Shown piece after piece: positions 1 to 9,701 of a DNA stretch of 64,000 nt; positions within the stretch are counted from its first letter, which is position 1; each line of letters begins with the position of its first letter. Below the pieces are notes generated by a model. The model had not been told where the DNA came from. It was given only the letters and a program-made list of their open reading frames with translations, and searched no databases. The translations under genes and the position numbers were made by a program. The DNA comes from Sphingomonas endophytica (GTDB lineage: Bacteria > Pseudomonadota > Alphaproteobacteria > Sphingomonadales > Sphingomonadaceae), in assembly GCF_014199415.1 (NCBI RefSeq), contig NZ_JACIJN010000002.1:372001-436000 (forward strand), given 5' to 3'.

Positions 1-245
1 ATCCGCGCGACCTGTCGGGTGACAAGATCGTGTTCGGCGCGACCGTCACCTTGCTCGACGAGGACGAGAAGCCGGTCAAATATCAGATCGTCGGCCAGAC
101 CGAGGCCGATGCGAAGACCGGGCGGATCAGCTACAATTCGCCGCTGGGCCGCGCGCTGATCGGGCGCAGCCTCGACGACGAGGTCGAGGTGTCGGTGCCG
201 GCGGGCGATCGCTATTATCTGGTATCGAAGATCGAGTTCATCTGA
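1..245 (+). CDS. greA: Transcription elongation factor GreA, C-terminal part (5' end outside window)
   Basis: The reading frame is open from the first bases ([15 protein letters not shown]...) and ends with a TGA at 243-245. The residues are the C-terminal FKBP-like domain of GreA, with [23 protein letters not shown] and the acidic end. GreA binds the RNA polymerase secondary channel and stimulates cleavage of backtracked transcripts. Only about 80 residues of the normal ~158 are present because the window starts inside the gene. The stop codon overlaps the ATG of the next gene by one base (TGATG), so the two are probably translationally coupled. Confidence 0.95.
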   Translation, partial: PRDLSGDKIVFGATVTLLDEDEKPVKYQIVGQTEADAKTGRISYNSPLGRALIGRSLDDEVEVSVPAGDRYYLVSKIEFI

Positions 246-1030
246 TGCCGATCCCGCTCCCTCCATCATGGCGGGAGCGGTTGTCGGGCGCGACATGGGA
301 GCGCGAGCCGGAAGGCGAATCGGGTGGCCTGATCTACCGCATCGTTGCTGGCACCGGCGAGCGACTGTTCCTGAAGTATGGCGAAGGCGCGATTGCGGAT
401 GCGGTAGCCGATGAGGCCATTCGGCTGCGCTGGTTGCAGGGGCGGGTGGCGACGGTGCGGCTTGTCTCCACCGCCATCGAAGCGGACGCTGCGTGGCTGC
501 TTACCAGCGCCGCGCCGGGCAAGACCGGCGATGCATGGATCGAGGAACGTCCTGAGTTCCTGCCACAGGTCATCAGCGGTTTCGCGACCTTCCTGCGGAC
601 GCTTCACGCCCTTCCAGTCGACGATTGCGCCTTCGATGCGTCGGCATCGGTGCGGCTTTCCGCGGCGCGCAAGCTTGTCTCGGCAGGCGTGGTCGACGAG
701 ACAGATTTCGGGGACGATTTTCGCGGGATGAGCGCTGCCGCCGTGTTGGCGAAAGCCGAGGCGTTGGCGAGCCATGCCAGCGGTCGCGTCGTCACGCATG
801 GTGACTTTTCGCTCGGCAACCTCCTGCTCGATTCGGCCGGCGAGGTGATCGGGTGCATCGACGTCGGTCGGCTCGGGATTGCAGACCCGTATCAGGATGT
901 TGCGATCCTGTGGGAAAACCTCGGTGAGTTCGGCGACGCGGCGCAGCGCATGCTGCTCGCCAAGCTTGATCTTGAGTCGCTCGATGAGAACCGGCTTCTT
1001 TTTCACCGCACGTTGGACGAATTGTTCTGA
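245..1030 (+). CDS. Aminoglycoside 3'-phosphotransferase-like kinase
   Basis: This 261-residue protein has the length and motifs of the APH(3') family. It contains a Brenner-type catalytic loop HGDFSLGNLLLD (about residues 185-196), where Asp is the catalytic base and Asn binds metal. This is followed by IDVGRLGIADPYQD, the DxD/DFG-equivalent region that is very similar in layout to APH(3')-II. The C-terminus (HRTLDELF) also matches the family. APH enzymes transfer the ATP gamma-phosphate to the 3'-OH of kanamycin-type aminoglycosides. It overlaps greA by one base and is followed by convergent ftsB. No transposon sequence flanks it, so it looks like a resident chromosomal gene. Whether it confers resistance cannot be judged from sequence. 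Confidence 0.82.
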   Translation: MPIPLPPSWRERLSGATWEREPEGESGGLIYRIVAGTGERLFLKYGEGAIADAVADEAIRLRWLQGRVATVRLVSTAIEADAAWLLTSAAPGKTGDAWIEERPEFLPQVISGFATFLRTLHALPVDDCAFDASASVRLSAARKLVSAGVVDETDFGDDFRGMSAAAVLAKAEALASHASGRVVTHGDFSLGNLLLDSAGEVIGCIDVGRLGIADPYQDVAILWENLGEFGDAAQRMLLAKLDLESLDENRLLFHRTLDELF

Positions 1031-1144
1031 TGCGACGACCGTGTTGGCCAGAGCGCCGGCATGGCTCGTCGAACCTGTCGCGCCGGCCGTGATCCGGGGG
1101 CGATAACGTTACGCGAACGGCGGACGCGGGCCAACCCGCCCCCC

Positions 1145-1459
1145 TCACTTCAGCGGCACGATCACCTCGTCCGGGTGCGCGACGTTGAGTTCCTTGCGCA
1201 CCAGCTCGTCGACCATGTCCGGATTGGCGTGGCGCGGGTCGAGCAGGGTCACGCGATTCTGCAACATTGTCCGCCGCTGATCGAGCGCGGCATATTGCTT
1301 CTCGCGCGCGACCAGCTGCCGCTTGTAATCACCCAGCGCGATCAGCCCGTTCGGCCCCAGCACCGCATAGGCACCGAAAAACGCCATCACCGCCACCGCG
1401 AGGGCGGGGGCGGCGGCACGCCGGAGCGTTTGCGAGAGGCGGTTCGACGGACGGGGCAT
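1145..1459 (-). CDS. ftsB: Septum formation initiator FtsB/DivIC family
   Basis: The protein is 104 residues long. A single membrane segment lies near residues 17-40 (ALAVAVMAFFGAYAVLG), followed by a short coiled coil (GDYKRQLVAREKQYAALDQRRTMLQNRVTLL) and a small C-terminal periplasmic tail. This is the FtsB/DivIC architecture of the FtsQLB divisome subcomplex. It lies just downstream of eno on the same strand, the usual alphaproteobacterial arrangement. The gap to the convergent APH gene (1031-1144) holds no gene. Confidence 0.85.
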   Translation of the reverse strand: MPRPSNRLSQTLRRAAAPALAVAVMAFFGAYAVLGPNGLIALGDYKRQLVAREKQYAALDQRRTMLQNRVTLLDPRHANPDMVDELVRKELNVAHPDEVIVPLK

Positions 1460-1505
1460 AGCGCTAACGATTCTCGCGAGTCGCTACGCCCTTTGCAAGC
1501 CCCTA

Positions 1506-2798
<1,293 letters not shown>

Positions 2799-2920
2799 CT
2801 ATTTTCTGCCGGCGCGGCAGGGCATGGCGCCTCCTAGCGGTCGCCCGGCGATGCTGCAACGCGATGGAACCGGCGGCCCGGCCACCGGGTTGTCAGACCT
2901 CGACCAGGGAAGGATGAATC

Positions 2921-3469
2921 ATGGCCGACGAGCAGGATCGCGACACGCTCCAGCATTCCACTCCGGCGGACGCCTCGCCGCCGCCCGCCGACGCGTCATT
3001 CACGCCGGCAGAGCCGCTGAAGAATGCCGGCGTCGATTTCACGCCGGAAGACACAAGCGCAACCGGCAACGGCAGCGGCACTGGCAGCACGCTGGCCGAC
3101 GCCAAACAGTCCGCGCGCGACTATGTCGCCAAGGGCCGCGAGCAGGCCGCCGACAAGGCGCGCGGCTTCGCCGAGGACGGCAAGGCAAAGGCCACCGACG
3201 CACTGACGCAGCTCTCGCAGATGCTCACCGATGCCGCCGGGCAGGTCGATGAGAAGCTCGGCGGCCAATATGGGCAATATGCGCGCTCGGCGGCGGATCG
3301 CGTGCAGGGTTTCTCCAGCGCGATCGACCAGAAGAGCGTCGAGGATCTGCTCGACGACGCGCGCGAACTCGTCCGCAAGAGCCCCGAAGTGGCGGTCGGT
3401 CTAGCGGCCGGCGTCGGCTTCGTGCTGGCGCGGCTGATCGGTGCTGCCGTCGACCAGCGCGATGCCTGA
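2921..3469 (+). CDS. DUF883/YqjD-ElaB-like membrane-associated protein
   Basis: The 182-residue protein has a long acidic, Pro/Ala-rich N-terminus (1-60), an alanine-rich amphipathic helical middle (SARDYVAKGREQAADKARGFAEDGKAKATD), and a C-terminal Gly/Ala-rich hydrophobic anchor (EVAVGLAAGVGFVLARLIGAA). The helical part plus C-terminal anchor resembles the DUF883 family (ElaB/YqjD, ribosome-associated inner-membrane proteins of stationary phase). The start has a GGAAGG site. It heads a cluster of four overlapping genes that resembles the E. coli yqjD-yqjE-yqjK group; that comparison is an inference. Confidence 0.7.
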   Translation: MADEQDRDTLQHSTPADASPPPADASFTPAEPLKNAGVDFTPEDTSATGNGSGTGSTLADAKQSARDYVAKGREQAADKARGFAEDGKAKATDALTQLSQMLTDAAGQVDEKLGGQYGQYARSAADRVQGFSSAIDQKSVEDLLDDARELVRKSPEVAVGLAAGVGFVLARLIGAAVDQRDA

Positions 3470-3812
3470 CGACATGGATGTGCGTGACCGCATAGCGCCG
3501 GACAGCATACCGCAACTGGTCACCCAGCTTGCGACCGATGCGCGCGATGTCGCGAAGGCGGAAATCGCGCTGGCCAAGACCAAGGCGCTCTTTGCAGTCA
3601 CCCGTTACAAAGCGGCGGCGATCCGCTTCGCGATCGCCGGCGTGCTCGGGCTGGCGGCGCTGATCGCGCTGCTGGTCGGGGCGATCCTGTCGCTGGCGAC
3701 GCTGATCGGACCGGGCTGGGCAACGCTCGCGGTCGTCGGCGTGGTGCTAGTGATCGCGGCGCTGCTCGCGCTGACGGGCAAGTCGGCGCTGCGCGCGGGG
3801 CCGGGCGCATGA
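3462..3812 (+). CDS. Phage holin family / YqjE-like membrane protein
   Basis: The 116-residue protein has a soluble, charged N-terminal helix (VTQLATDARDVAKAEIALAKTK) followed by two strongly hydrophobic helices (FAIAGVLGLAALIALLVGAI and WATLAVVGVVLVIAALLAL). This matches the YqjE/holin-X family of small membrane proteins. The ATG at 3462 overlaps the end of the preceding gene by 8 bases; ATG 3474 is an alternative start. It probably acts with its neighbours at the inner membrane. Despite the family name there is no reason to think it is a lysis protein. Confidence 0.7.
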   Translation: MPDDMDVRDRIAPDSIPQLVTQLATDARDVAKAEIALAKTKALFAVTRYKAAAIRFAIAGVLGLAALIALLVGAILSLATLIGPGWATLAVVGVVLVIAALLALTGKSALRAGPGA

Positions 3813-4141
3813 CCGGCGCCGACGTGACATTGGCCGAGGCGCGGGTCGCCGCGGCCCGGCAGCGGCTCGACGGCACGGTCGACCGGCTGCATACCGAGCT
3901 GGAGCCGCGCCGCCTCGCCCGCGTCGCACTTGCCGAGGTGACCGGGAGCGGCGAGCGCGCCGTGCGCGTCGGCACCGAGGCCGCGCGCCGCAACCCCGGC
4001 GTGTTCGCCGGCGGCGCGACCTTGCTGCTGGCGTTCGTCACCGGGCGACAGCTCGTGCGTCTCTTCGGCAAGAAGAAGCGCCAGAAGTGTCTGCCCTCCC
4101 CAGAAGATACCGCCACACCCGCCGAAAGGATCGGATCATGA
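3809..4141 (+). CDS. DUF3618-like protein
   Basis: The 110-residue protein has an N-terminal charged helix (LAEARVAAARQRLDGTVDRLHTELEPR), as in DUF3618 proteins, and a short hydrophobic C-terminal segment (GVFAGGATLLLAFVTG) followed by basic residues. It overlaps both neighbours by four bases (ATGA at 3809 and at 4138), which argues for translational coupling and one operon. The function is unknown. Confidence 0.65.
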   Translation: MTGADVTLAEARVAAARQRLDGTVDRLHTELEPRRLARVALAEVTGSGERAVRVGTEAARRNPGVFAGGATLLLAFVTGRQLVRLFGKKKRQKCLPSPEDTATPAERIGS

Positions 4142-4587
4142 CCGAACATACCCACGATCAGGAGCAGCACGGCCGGTTGCGCGACGGCGTCGACCACGCC
4201 CGCGAGGCCGCCTCGAACGCACTCGACACCGCCCGCCACCGCGCCAGCGACGCCGCGCATGCCACCGCCGAAACGCTTGAGTCGAACCCGCTCGGCGTGC
4301 TGGTCGGCGGACTGGTGCTGGGCGCGGCGGTCGCCGCGGCGCTGCCGCGCAGCCAGCGCGAGAAGGAACTGCTGGCCGGCGTCGGTCGCAGGATCAACAC
4401 TGCCGCGGTTGCGGCACTCGCGGCGGCCAAGGACGCCGGGCGCGCGGAACTCGACCAGCTCGGCCTGACCCCGAATGCCGCGCGCGATCAGGCGCGCTCG
4501 CTGTTCCAGGGCGTGCTGAAGGCGGCGGGCACCGCCGGCTCCGCGGCGGCACAGGCTGGCAAGGAACGGGTCAAGAGCACGTCCTGA
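4138..4587 (+). CDS. DUF883-like alanine-rich membrane protein
   Basis: The 149-residue protein begins at the ATG overlapping the previous stop (ATGA). An amphipathic helix (DHAREAASNALDTARHRASDAAHATAETLE) leads into a Gly/Ala-rich hydrophobic segment (NPLGVLVGGLVLGAAVAAALP) and a second alanine-rich helix. It resembles the first gene of the cluster and probably has a related role. Specific function is unknown. Confidence 0.65.
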   Translation: MTEHTHDQEQHGRLRDGVDHAREAASNALDTARHRASDAAHATAETLESNPLGVLVGGLVLGAAVAAALPRSQREKELLAGVGRRINTAAVAALAAAKDAGRAELDQLGLTPNAARDQARSLFQGVLKAAGTAGSAAAQAGKERVKSTS

Positions 4588-4669
4588 CCCCTTCAAACCG
4601 TCTGCGCGCCGCGCTAGGGGAGGCTCAGACCGATCGCCCTACTTCGGTGCCGATCCGGTGACATGGGGA

Positions 4670-4706
4670 GCCGCGGGGGCGCGTTGTCGCGCTGCCCGCG
4701 GCTTTT
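4670..4706 (+). terminator. Intrinsic terminator after the small membrane-protein cluster
   Basis: The arms GCCGCGGG (4670-4677) and CCCGCGGC (4695-4702) form a GC-rich hairpin, with an inner GGCGCG/CGCGC extension, followed directly by TTTT. It lies about 80 bases after the stop of the last gene of the cluster. Confidence 0.6.
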
Positions 4707-4772
4707 CCTTGTTCCGGCGGTGACGCGAACGGGGTGCGCGGTGATGGTTCAATCCCAAGCGGGAGCGCGTGC

Positions 4773-5003
4773 ATGAGCAAGCTTCACCTGGTGTTCGGCG
4801 GTCGCGTCAGCGATCCGCGCACCCTTGAATTCAGCGACCTGTCGTCGATCGACATCGTCGGCGTCTTTCCGGACTATGCCAGCGCCGAAAAGGCGTGGCG
4901 GGCCGCCGCGCAGCGCACCGTCGACGATGCCGAGATGAAATATGTGGTGGTCCACCTCCACCGCCTGCTCGAGCCCGACCTGCTCGCCAAACCGACGGCG
5001 TAA
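4773..5003 (+). CDS. DUF4170 domain-containing protein
   Basis: This 76-residue protein is recognisable by the conserved start MSKLHLVFGGRV, the segment IDIVGVFPDYASAEKAWR and the end DDAEMKYVVVHLHRLLEP. DUF4170 proteins are small, soluble and widespread in alphaproteobacteria; their function is not known. The ATG at 4773 was chosen because conservation begins there. Confidence 0.85.
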   Translation: MSKLHLVFGGRVSDPRTLEFSDLSSIDIVGVFPDYASAEKAWRAAAQRTVDDAEMKYVVVHLHRLLEPDLLAKPTA

Positions 5004-5028
5004 GCGCCGGCTGGCGGCGGAACCGCTC

Positions 5029-5078
5029 CCGGAACCCCGCTTCGTTGCCGCCGGTCGGCGGCAGGAGCGGGATTCCGG
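5029..5078. terminator. Long hairpin between convergent genes, probable bidirectional terminator
   Basis: The arms around 5029-5052 and 5057-5078 pair over CCGGAA-CCCGCT ... GCCGCC with one small internal loop and a 4-base loop (GGTC). It sits between the stop codons of two convergent genes (5003 and 5089). There is no clear T-run, so the terminator role is inferred from position. Confidence 0.45.
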
Positions 5079-5088
5079 TTGCGCGGGG

Positions 5089-5913
5089 TCAGCGCCCCAG
5101 GAAGGTCAGCAGATCCCCGGTCAGCCGGTCGCCCTCGGTGGCGAACAGCCCGTGCGGCGCGCCGTCATATTCGACCAGTTGCGCATTCGCGATCCCGGCC
5201 GCGGCGGCGCGGCCGCTGCTGTCGATCGGCACCGTCTTGTCGGCGGTGCCGTGCAGCACCAGCGTCGGCACACGGAAGGCGGGGAGGTCGGGGCGGAAAT
5301 CGGTGTGGCCGAAGCTTTCGGCGCATTTCAGCGTCGGCTGCAATCCGGCCTGCATTGCCAGCCGCCACGCCCAGTCGAGCGTCGCCTCGCTGACCGGGCT
5401 GGTGACGTAGCCGACCCCGAAAAAGTCCTTGAAGAAGGTCCGGAAGAAGTTCGGCCGGTCCTTCAGGATACCATCGGCGATCTGTTGCAGCGTCTCTTCG
5501 GGTACGCCATCGGGATTGTCGTCGGTCTTGAGCATGTACGGCACGACCGAACTGACCAGCGCGGCCGAGATCACGCCCTTGCCGTCGTAGCGGCTCTGGT
5601 AGCGCGCGACCTCGCCGCCGCCCATCGAGAAGCCGACCAGCGTGATGTCCTGCGTCGCGCCGGCGGCTTCCAGCACGTCGTGGAGGTCGTCGGTGAGCGT
5701 GTCGTAGTCATAGCCCGACCATGGCTGGCCCGAGCGGCCGAACCCGCGGCGGTCATAGGCGATGGCGCGGAAGCCGGCATCGGCGAGCGCCTTCATCTGC
5801 GGGTCCCAGCTGTCCGAGGACAGCGGCCAGCCGTGGATCAGAACGACCGGGCGACCCTCGCCCCAATCCTTGACGTAGATGTCGGTCCCGTCGCGCGTCT
5901 TCACATACGGCAT
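5089..5913 (-). CDS. Alpha/beta hydrolase, non-heme chloroperoxidase-like
   Basis: The 274-residue protein has the alpha/beta-hydrolase oxyanion motif LIHGWPLSSDSWD (about residues 25-37), the nucleophile elbow GFSMGGGE (Ser near residue 95), an acid in LHGTADKTVPID and a catalytic His in YDGAPHGLF. The layout is that of cofactor-free chloroperoxidases/esterases, whose true role is usually ester hydrolysis. It stands alone between convergent and divergent neighbours. Confidence 0.85.
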   Translation of the reverse strand: MPYVKTRDGTDIYVKDWGEGRPVVLIHGWPLSSDSWDPQMKALADAGFRAIAYDRRGFGRSGQPWSGYDYDTLTDDLHDVLEAAGATQDITLVGFSMGGGEVARYQSRYDGKGVISAALVSSVVPYMLKTDDNPDGVPEETLQQIADGILKDRPNFFRTFFKDFFGVGYVTSPVSEATLDWAWRLAMQAGLQPTLKCAESFGHTDFRPDLPAFRVPTLVLHGTADKTVPIDSSGRAAAAGIANAQLVEYDGAPHGLFATEGDRLTGDLLTFLGR

Positions 5914-5992
5914 GTGGCTCTCCTTGGCAGAGCAGGCGTAACGGGCGGTTCGGAGGGGCGTTCCGCTGTGGGTCAGTGGTGGACACTCACGC

Positions 5993-6046
5993 CGTCATTC
6001 CCGCCTGCGCGGGAATGACGTGGGAGGTGATCTCGCGGGAATGACG
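5993..6046. repeat. REP-like palindrome downstream of aroB
   Basis: A 28-bp palindrome of the type CGTCATTCCCGC...GCGGGAATGACG occupies 5993-6020. A second, partial copy of the right arm follows (CGCGGGAATGACG, ending at 6046). It lies just after the aroB stop on the minus strand and may also serve as terminator for aroKB. Confidence 0.6.
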
Positions 6047-6053
6047 AGGTGGC

Positions 6054-7154
6054 TTACCGCCCCGGCTCGCCGATAAACGCCTCGACCTGATCGAGCGCCA
6101 CGGTCTTGTCGAGGTAGGTCCGCCCGATGCCGTGTGCGAGCAGGAAGGGCAGCGTGCCGGCCGCCATCTTCTTGTCGTGGCGCATATGCTCGACCAGCCG
6201 CGCGGGCGGGGCGGTGATGCCCGAGGCAGCGAGGCCATCGGGCAGGCCGCTGTCGCGCCAGTGCGCGGCGACGCGCGCCGCGTCGTCCGCCGAACAGCGT
6301 CCGGTCGCGGCGGAGAAGGCGAAGGCGAGGCCGCAGCCGGCCGCGACCGCCTCGCCGTGGAGCAGCCGGTCCGAGAAGCCCGCCTCCGCCTCCAGCGCAT
6401 GGCCGAAGGTGTGACCGAGGTTGAGCAAGGCGCGGCGGCCGGTTGTCTCGAACTCGTCCTCGCCGACGATCCGCGCCTTGGCGGCGACCGCGTGCGCGAT
6501 TGCGTGGACCCGCGCGTCGGGATCGCCCGCGAGCAGCGCCGCGCCGTTCGCCTCGCACCACGCGAAGAAACCGGCATCGTCGATCAGCCCGTATTTGACG
6601 ACCTCGGCATAGCCGGCGCGCACCTGCCGCGCGGGCAGGGTGTCGAGCACGTCGGGATCGATCAGCACGATCTTGGGCTGGTGGAAGGCGCCGATCAGGT
6701 TCTTGCCGGCGCGCGCATTGATCCCGGTCTTGCCGCCGACCGACGAATCGACCTGCGACAACAGGGTGGTGGGGATCTGCACGAAGCCGCAGCCGCGCTT
6801 GAGGATCGCGGTGGCGAAGCCGACCAGATCGCCGATCACCCCGCCGCCCAGCGCCACGACATGATCGCCGCGCTCGACGCCGAGCGCGAGCAGCTCGTCG
6901 GTGAGCCGTTCGAGCGTCGCCCAGCTCTTCGAGCCTTCGCCGGCCGGCAGGACGATCTCCGCGTGACGAATACCGGCGGCGTCGAGCGCGGCGGTCAATG
7001 TGCCGAGGTGGGCGACGACATTGGCGTCCGCGACGATCACCACCGGGCGCGTGCCGACGATCGGCGCGAGCGCCTCGCCCGCGCGCGCCAGCAGCCCCGG
7101 CTCGATCCGCACGTCATAGCTGCGGTCGCCGAGCGCCACGGTCACGGTCGTCAT
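6054..7154 (-). CDS. aroB: 3-dehydroquinate synthase
   Basis: The 366-residue enzyme converts DAHP to 3-dehydroquinate, step 2 of the shikimate pathway. Visible features are the NAD-binding loop GDHVVALGGGVIGDLVGF, the signature LSQVDSSVGGKTGIN, AYAEVVKYGLI and the zinc-binding His residues in NLGHTFGHALE and HGEAVAAG. The ATG at 7154 overlaps the aroK stop by four bases (ATGA), so the two are translationally coupled. The usual alphaproteobacterial order aroK-aroB is kept. Confidence 0.96.
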   Translation of the reverse strand: MTTVTVALGDRSYDVRIEPGLLARAGEALAPIVGTRPVVIVADANVVAHLGTLTAALDAAGIRHAEIVLPAGEGSKSWATLERLTDELLALGVERGDHVVALGGGVIGDLVGFATAILKRGCGFVQIPTTLLSQVDSSVGGKTGINARAGKNLIGAFHQPKIVLIDPDVLDTLPARQVRAGYAEVVKYGLIDDAGFFAWCEANGAALLAGDPDARVHAIAHAVAAKARIVGEDEFETTGRRALLNLGHTFGHALEAEAGFSDRLLHGEAVAAGCGLAFAFSAATGRCSADDAARVAAHWRDSGLPDGLAASGITAPPARLVEHMRHDKKMAAGTLPFLLAHGIGRTYLDKTVALDQVEAFIGEPGR

Positions 7155-7714
7155 TTGCTCAGGGCCTCCATGATCGCGCGCACGGTCATGTCGTGCGGGG
7201 TATTGGCGCTGGGGATGCGCAGATGCGCGAGCGCGTAGAGCGGATTGCGGACCGCGGCCAGCTCGCGCAGCACGGTCGCCGGGTCCTTGCCGCGCAGCAG
7301 CGGGCGCGTGTCGCGGCGCTTGACGCGTTCGGCGAGCACCTCGACCGGCGCGTCGAGCCAGATCGCGAGCGCATCGGACAGGATCAGCGCGCGCGTCTCG
7401 TCGTTGACGAACGCGCCGCCGCCGGTCGCGATCACTTTGGGGCGGCCGTCGATCAGCCGCTGGATCACGCGGCGCTCGCCATCGCGGAAATAGGCCTCGC
7501 CATAGCGCGCGAAGATGTCGGGGATCGACATGCCGGCCGCGGTTTCGATCTCGGTATCGGCGTCGACGAACGGCAGCGCGAGCCGCAGCGCCAGCCGGCG
7601 TCCGACCGTCGATTTGCCCGCGCCCATCAGCCCGACCAGCACGATCGGGCGGCCGGTCCAGCGGGGCGGACGGCGGGGCGAGCGGCGGGACGGGACGGGC
7701 GGGCTTTGCAACAT
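7151..7714 (-). CDS. aroK: Shikimate kinase
   Basis: The protein is about 187 residues. It has a P-loop GLMGAGKSTVGRRLA, the shikimate-binding DADTEIE and FRDGERRVI, the Walker B-like GGGAFVN, and the lid RDTRPLL. It phosphorylates shikimate with ATP. I chose the ATG at 7714 (MLQSPP), which leaves a short Arg/Pro-rich leader before the conserved core; an upstream ATG at 7762 is possible. Confidence 0.94.
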   Translation of the reverse strand: MLQSPPVPSRRSPRRPPRWTGRPIVLVGLMGAGKSTVGRRLALRLALPFVDADTEIETAAGMSIPDIFARYGEAYFRDGERRVIQRLIDGRPKVIATGGGAFVNDETRALILSDALAIWLDAPVEVLAERVKRRDTRPLLRGKDPATVLRELAAVRNPLYALAHLRIPSANTPHDMTVRAIMEALSK

Positions 7715-7813
7715 CGTCCCTGCGGCTATACAGCGCGTTCCGTCCCCGGCAACAGCAGGCACGCAGCCCGCTGGGGCGCAAGTGACAGGTCGCGTGTGCA
7801 GGTTGGGAATTTC

Positions 7814-7951
7814 ATGACCCGGTTGATTGTCTCCGTCGTCGTGCTGCTGGTGATCGTGGTGGGCGCATTGTTCTTCTTTGCGGGCCGCGCGACCGAGCAG
7901 CCGGTCACGCGTGTCGAGAAGGCGGTCGAGCTTGGCAATCTCGCCGGCTAA
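7814..7951 (+). CDS. Small single-pass membrane protein (45 residues)
   Basis: A short open frame encodes a hydrophobic segment (LIVSVVVLLVIVVGALFFFAG, residues 4-24) followed by a polar tail ending ELGNLAG. It starts with ATG after GGGAATTTC and overlaps the start of the next gene in another frame. The strong hydrophobic segment and the tight link to the following secreted protein suggest a real membrane-anchored peptide, probably co-translated with it. Function is unknown. Confidence 0.6.
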   Translation: MTRLIVSVVVLLVIVVGALFFFAGRATEQPVTRVEKAVELGNLAG

Positions 7952-9701
7952 ACGCGCCGCGCTGGCCGGCGTCGCGGCGCTCGGCCTCGCGGCGGCGGCG
8001 ATCGCCCAGGACCGCCCCGAGTCGCTGTTGCCGCCCGGCTTCGGCGACGCAGCGCCCGCGCAGCCGCCGGCCGCGCAGCCGAGCCCGGCCGCGACAGCGC
8101 CGCCGGCTGCGCCGCGCGTGCAGGCGACGACCCCGGCCGGGCCGCTGCCGCCGCTGCCACCCTTGCCGTTCCCGTCGCCGACCGTGAGCCCGACGCCAGT
8201 GGCGACGCCGCGCTATGTGCTGCCGTCGTTCGCGCGCCGCTCGCTGGCGGCGGTCGGGGCCGATCAGGGCTTTGCGCGCGACGCGTTCGGCAGCGCGGAC
8301 GGGCGCTATGTCGAACGACTGATGCGCTATCTGTCGGCACCGCTGCCGTCGCGCTGGCTGTCGATCAGCCTGCGGCGGTTGCTGGTGGCGCAGGTCGAGA
8401 CCCCGGCCCGCGTCAACGGCGCCGACTTCGCCGCCGAGCGCGCGTGGCTGTTGCTGAGGATGGGCGAATCGGTGTCGGCGCGCGCGGTCGCCCAGGCGGT
8501 CGACAGCGACCGCGTGACGCCGAAGCTGCGCGAGGTGTGGATGCAGGCGGCGCTCGCCACCGCCGATCCCGCCGGACTGTGCCCGCTTGCCGAAACGGCG
8601 GGCGACAGCGAGCGCGCGTGGATCGTCGCGCGCGCGATCTGCGCGGGGCTGACGGGAGCGGGGAAGACCCAACCGCTGGTCGCCGACATCCGTCGCCGCC
8701 GCGTCGCGAGCGGGATCGACCTGGCGCTGGCGCAGAAGGTGATGGGCGCGGGGCTCAACAGCCGGCAGGCGGTGACGGTCGAATGGGCGCCGGTGGTGCA
8801 ACTGACCGCGTGGCGGTTCGGGCTGGCGACCGCGACCGGGGTCGCGGTGCCCGACGAGCTTTACGCGACGGTCGGCCCGCAAGTGCGCGGCTGGCAGGCG
8901 CTGGCCCCCGCCGTGCCGCTCGCCGAGCGCGCCGCGGTGTCGGATCGCGCCGCGGCGCTGGGCGTGCTGTCGAGCGCGGCGATGGTCGATCTCTATGCGG
9001 CGGTCGCGGAGGGCAATGATGCGCCCGCCGCGCTGTCGAACACCGCCGCGACGCTGCGCGACGCCTATGTCGGCAACGATCGCGCGACGCGGATCGCGGC
9101 GATGGTCAAGCTGTGGGACGCCGCGGAGACGCCTGCGACCCGCTATGCGCGGCTGGTGCTGACCGCCCGCGCCGCCGCCCGGCTGCCGGCCGCAGCCAAT
9201 GAGGCGCAGGCCGACCGGCTGATCGCGTCGATGCTGTCCGCCGGGCTCGATCGCACCGCGCAGCGCTGGCAGGGCGCAGTGCCGGCGGGCAGCGACGGCT
9301 GGGCGATGCTGTTGCTCGCCGATCCGGACGCGATCACGCAGCTGTCGGCATCGACGATCACCGATTACGCACCGCCGGGCGCATTCGCCGAACGCAAACG
9401 GCAATTGTTCTTCGCGGGCATGGCCGGGCTCGGGCGGCTGCCCGCGGCGGCGGTCGACGATCTCGCCGAACGGCTGGCGGTGCCGGTCGCGCAGCGCAAC
9501 GCCTGGACCAGCGCGCTCGAGCGTGCCGCCGGCGAGGGGCAGGCGGGAACGGTGTTGCTGCTCGCGGCGGTCGGGATGCAGGCCGATGGCTGGGCGCATG
9601 TCTCGCCCGCGGCCCTGTTCCACATCGTCCGGGCGTTGCGAGCGGTCGGGCTGGACGGCGAGGCGCGGATGATCGCGGCGGAGGCAATCGCGCGGCTGTG
9701 A
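7932..9701 (+). CDS. Conserved secreted/periplasmic protein of unknown function
   Basis: The long open frame runs to the TGA at 9699-9701. I place the start at TTG 7932, which gives a typical signal peptide (AKRAALAGVAALGLAAAAIA, cleaved before QDRPESLLP). An in-frame upstream start at 7878 would bury the signal. A Pro/Ala-rich linker (about 25-80) follows, then a long alanine-rich, helical-repeat-like body of about 500 residues without a motif I recognise. It overlaps the preceding 45-residue gene and the following xerD (GTGA), so it probably belongs to the same transcription unit. Confidence 0.6.
   Translation: MAISPAKRAALAGVAALGLAAAAIAQDRPESLLPPGFGDAAPAQPPAAQPSPAATAPPAAPRVQATTPAGPLPPLPPLPFPSPTVSPTPVATPRYVLPSFARRSLAAVGADQGFARDAFGSADGRYVERLMRYLSAPLPSRWLSISLRRLLVAQVETPARVNGADFAAERAWLLLRMGESVSARAVAQAVDSDRVTPKLREVWMQAALATADPAGLCPLAETAGDSERAWIVARAICAGLTGAGKTQPLVADIRRRRVASGIDLALAQKVMGAGLNSRQAVTVEWAPVVQLTAWRFGLATATGVAVPDELYATVGPQVRGWQALAPAVPLAERAAVSDRAAALGVLSSAAMVDLYAAVAEGNDAPAALSNTAATLRDAYVGNDRATRIAAMVKLWDAAETPATRYARLVLTARAAARLPAAANEAQADRLIASMLSAGLDRTAQRWQGAVPAGSDGWAMLLLADPDAITQLSASTITDYAPPGAFAERKRQLFFAGMAGLGRLPAAAVDDLAERLAVPVAQRNAWTSALERAAGEGQAGTVLLLAAVGMQADGWAHVSPAALFHIVRALRAVGLDGEARMIAAEAIARL

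Noticed and set aside
4588..4772. A structured RNA gene between the small membrane-protein cluster and the DUF4170 gene
   Set aside because: Apart from the terminator hairpin no known RNA family pattern could be matched.
6054..7781. A 575-codon minus-strand frame seeming to fuse the aroK region to aroB
   Set aside because: Upstream of 7154 it is the wrong frame of aroK; the real shikimate kinase is in another frame and overlaps aroB by ATGA. No fusion.
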